DNA from: Halomonas sp. JB37 | GTDB taxonomy: Bacteria; Pseudomonadota; Gammaproteobacteria; Pseudomonadales; Halomonadaceae | Assembly (NCBI RefSeq): GCF_002332255.1 | Contig: NZ_NRGW01000001.1 | Span: forward strand, 2,294,001-2,358,000 | Length of the DNA stretch: 64,000 nucleotides | Direction of reading: 5' to 3' | Part shown: one piece after another, positions 62,805 to 64,000 of the stretch | Layout: each line of letters starts with the position of its first letter | How positions within the stretch are numbered: position 1 is the first letter of the stretch | Notes under the pieces: model-generated | Database searches by the model: none | What the model saw: only the letters and a program-made list of their open reading frames with translations | Told to the model about the DNA's origin: nothing | Made by a program: the position numbers and the translations under genes

Positions 62805-63617
62805 ATGTCAAATTCGACGACGGCTACAACACTCGCCAAGCGCTTGATAAATAGCCAGACGTATTGGCAAAGCGAGGCCGGTCGCTCGCTTTGGGAGTCT
62901 CAGCGGGCGTGTCTTGGACCTGTGGCTGAAACGCGAGTGGGCGGGCACAGTTTGGAAATGGGCATGGGGCCTGCAATGCTGACAATGTCAGCCATTCCGC
63001 ATGCCATACGCTGGTCGCCAACTCGCCAGCTAGCGCATTCAGATACGACCTTGGTGTGCCCGCCTGATCAACTGGCACTGCCAGACCGCTGTTTAGACGT
63101 GATGGTTATTCACCACTGGCTTGAGCATCTGCCGGATGCTCATCTGACGCTCAAAGAGGCTGCTCGGGTAACGGCTGATAATGGCATTTTAGTGCTTTTT
63201 GGCTTTAATCCTATTGGCGTCAGTGGGCTTGTCCGCCAGTTGCGTAAACGCCAGCAGCAGTACCCTTGGAGTGGCGAGTGGCGTTCGTCGAACCGCCTTC
63301 GCGACTGGTTGGCGTTTGTCGACTTTGATGTTCAGCGCGTAGACTATTGCTGCTTTAGAGGGCGCATAAACGCCAAGTGTGGTGAGTATTGGGAGTCTTT
63401 GGGGCGTCGGCATAACCTGCCACTCGGTGAAAGCTATATGATTCTTGCCCGGCGCAAGCAGCGCCAGGCGCCCGTTCAGCGCCTGAGATTTGGATTAAAA
63501 GCACCGGCGTCTCCGGCGTCATTAGGCGTTACCCGCTCTGGCTCATCCGCTCACTTGCAATCCTATCAAGAGCATCAGGCTCCAACGCATTCAAAGAGAG
63601 ATCAAGAGATTGACTAA
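62805..63617 (+). CDS. yafS: SAM-dependent methyltransferase, YafS-like
   Basis: Class I methyltransferase candidate, 270 residues from the ATG at 62805, preceded by GGAGGG. The SAM region is weakly conserved: [11 protein letters not shown] stands where the GxGxG loop would be; [21 protein letters not shown] is the clear Methyltransf_11-type motif IV, and [12 protein letters not shown] motif VI. Position between gloB and rnhA marks it as the YafS family. Substrate unknown. The last 40 residues are low-complexity and Ser/Gln-rich. Confidence 0.8.
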   Translation: MSNSTTATTLAKRLINSQTYWQSEAGRSLWESQRACLGPVAETRVGGHSLEMGMGPAMLTMSAIPHAIRWSPTRQLAHSDTTLVCPPDQLALPDRCLDVMVIHHWLEHLPDAHLTLKEAARVTADNGILVLFGFNPIGVSGLVRQLRKRQQQYPWSGEWRSSNRLRDWLAFVDFDVQRVDYCCFRGRINAKCGEYWESLGRRHNLPLGESYMILARRKQRQAPVQRLRFGLKAPASPASLGVTRSGSSAHLQSYQEHQAPTHSKRDQEID

Positions 63618-64000
63618 TAAGGCTGCCGAGCACCTACCCTGTGTGACGGTGTATACCGATGGCGCTTGCCGGGGTAATCCTGGCCCCGGTGGCTGGGGCG
63701 TCGTGCTGGCGAGTGGTGAGCATGAAAAGACCTTAAAAGGCTATGAGGCAGATACGACTAATAACCGTATGGAATTGATGGCCGCGATTATGGCGCTACG
63801 CACACTCAATACACGCTGCGAAGTGGCGCTGTGGACTGACTCTCAGTACGTGCGCCAAGGTATCACTCAGTGGATTCATAACTGGATCAAGCGGGGGTGG
63901 AAAACTGCCGCCAAGCAGCCAGTTAAAAATGCCGAGCTATGGAAAACCCTTCACGAAGAGACTCAGCGCCATCAAGTGGCGTGGCATTGGGTGAAAGGGC
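63610..64000 (+). CDS. rnhA: Ribonuclease HI, N-terminal part
   Basis: Degrades RNA in RNA-DNA hybrids. The gene runs off the right edge after 130 codons. Visible: [16 protein letters not shown] (first catalytic Asp), NNRMELMAA (Glu) and LWTDSQYV (Asp), then the handle region WIKRGWKT and the start of WHWVKG. The His/Asp C-terminal motif is not included. I propose the TTG at 63610, overlapping the methyltransferase stop; a GTG at 63643 would give a shorter start. Coupled to yafS. Confidence 0.92.
   Translation, partial: MTNKAAEHLPCVTVYTDGACRGNPGPGGWGVVLASGEHEKTLKGYEADTTNNRMELMAAIMALRTLNTRCEVALWTDSQYVRQGITQWIHNWIKRGWKTAAKQPVKNAELWKTLHEETQRHQVAWHWVKG

Overview
The window looks like a piece of a Halomonadaceae chromosome (Halomonas or a close relative; Gammaproteobacteria). 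I infer this from gene content, gene order and protein style, not from a database search. Core runs are in gammaproteobacterial order: pheS-pheT-ihfA, tig-clpP-clpX-lon-hupB-ppiD, glnS-cysS divergent from ppiB-lpxH, and gloB-yafS-rnhA. Moderate GC, many osmoprotectant, TRAP and SulP transporters and a large acyl-CoA metabolism block also fit a marine or halophilic heterotroph. I see no tRNA, rRNA, CRISPR array, insertion sequence or prophage. No gene-free stretch exceeds 300 bases.

Layout. 1-3.1 kb: end of pheS, then pheT and ihfA. 3.2-4.2 kb: a MioC-type flavodoxin and a small membrane protein. 4.3-12.9 kb: proteostasis block (tig, clpP, clpX, lon, hupB, ppiD) with several clear terminators. 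13-17.6 kb: lpxH and ppiB on the minus strand; glnS and cysS on the plus strand. 17.7-21.6 kb: a YehZYXW-type osmoprotectant ABC importer. 21.7-27.1 kb: branched-chain 2-oxoacid dehydrogenase E1alpha, E1beta and E2, followed at once by a Hanks-type protein kinase. 27.1-30.6 kb (minus): an Mla-like lipid transport system of four genes. 30.7-50 kb: a catabolic region built around CoA thioesters. 50.2-54.5 kb: SulP transporter, RarD, omega-amidase and RsuA. 54.8-60.5 kb (minus): YejABEF-type peptide importer. 60.6-64 kb: MltD, GloB, a YafS-like methyltransferase and the start of rnhA.

The catabolic region holds an IclR-type regulator, a thiolase and a double-domain 3-hydroxyacyl-CoA dehydrogenase on the minus strand. 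Divergent from them are an acyl-CoA dehydrogenase, an acyl-CoA ligase, a thioesterase and an unrecognised polytopic membrane protein. Next come etfBA, the electron acceptor for the acyl-CoA dehydrogenases, and a nitronate monooxygenase-like flavoprotein. A six-gene minus-strand run then encodes a TAXI-type TRAP transporter, a crotonase with a decayed dehydrogenase half, a large/small acyl-CoA dehydrogenase pair and a PaaG/ECI-type crotonase. Together these could import a carboxylic acid, activate it and beta-oxidise it. Similar A/T-flanked GCA-TGC palindromes or half-sites lie upstream of three of these transcription units and may be bound by the IclR regulator.

The least ordinary items are the kinase joined to the branched-chain dehydrogenase operon, the TAXI-TRAP plus heteromeric dehydrogenase operon, the crotonase with a decayed dehydrogenase half, and the shared operator-like sites. 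Nothing here is clearly a wholly new defence or mobile system.
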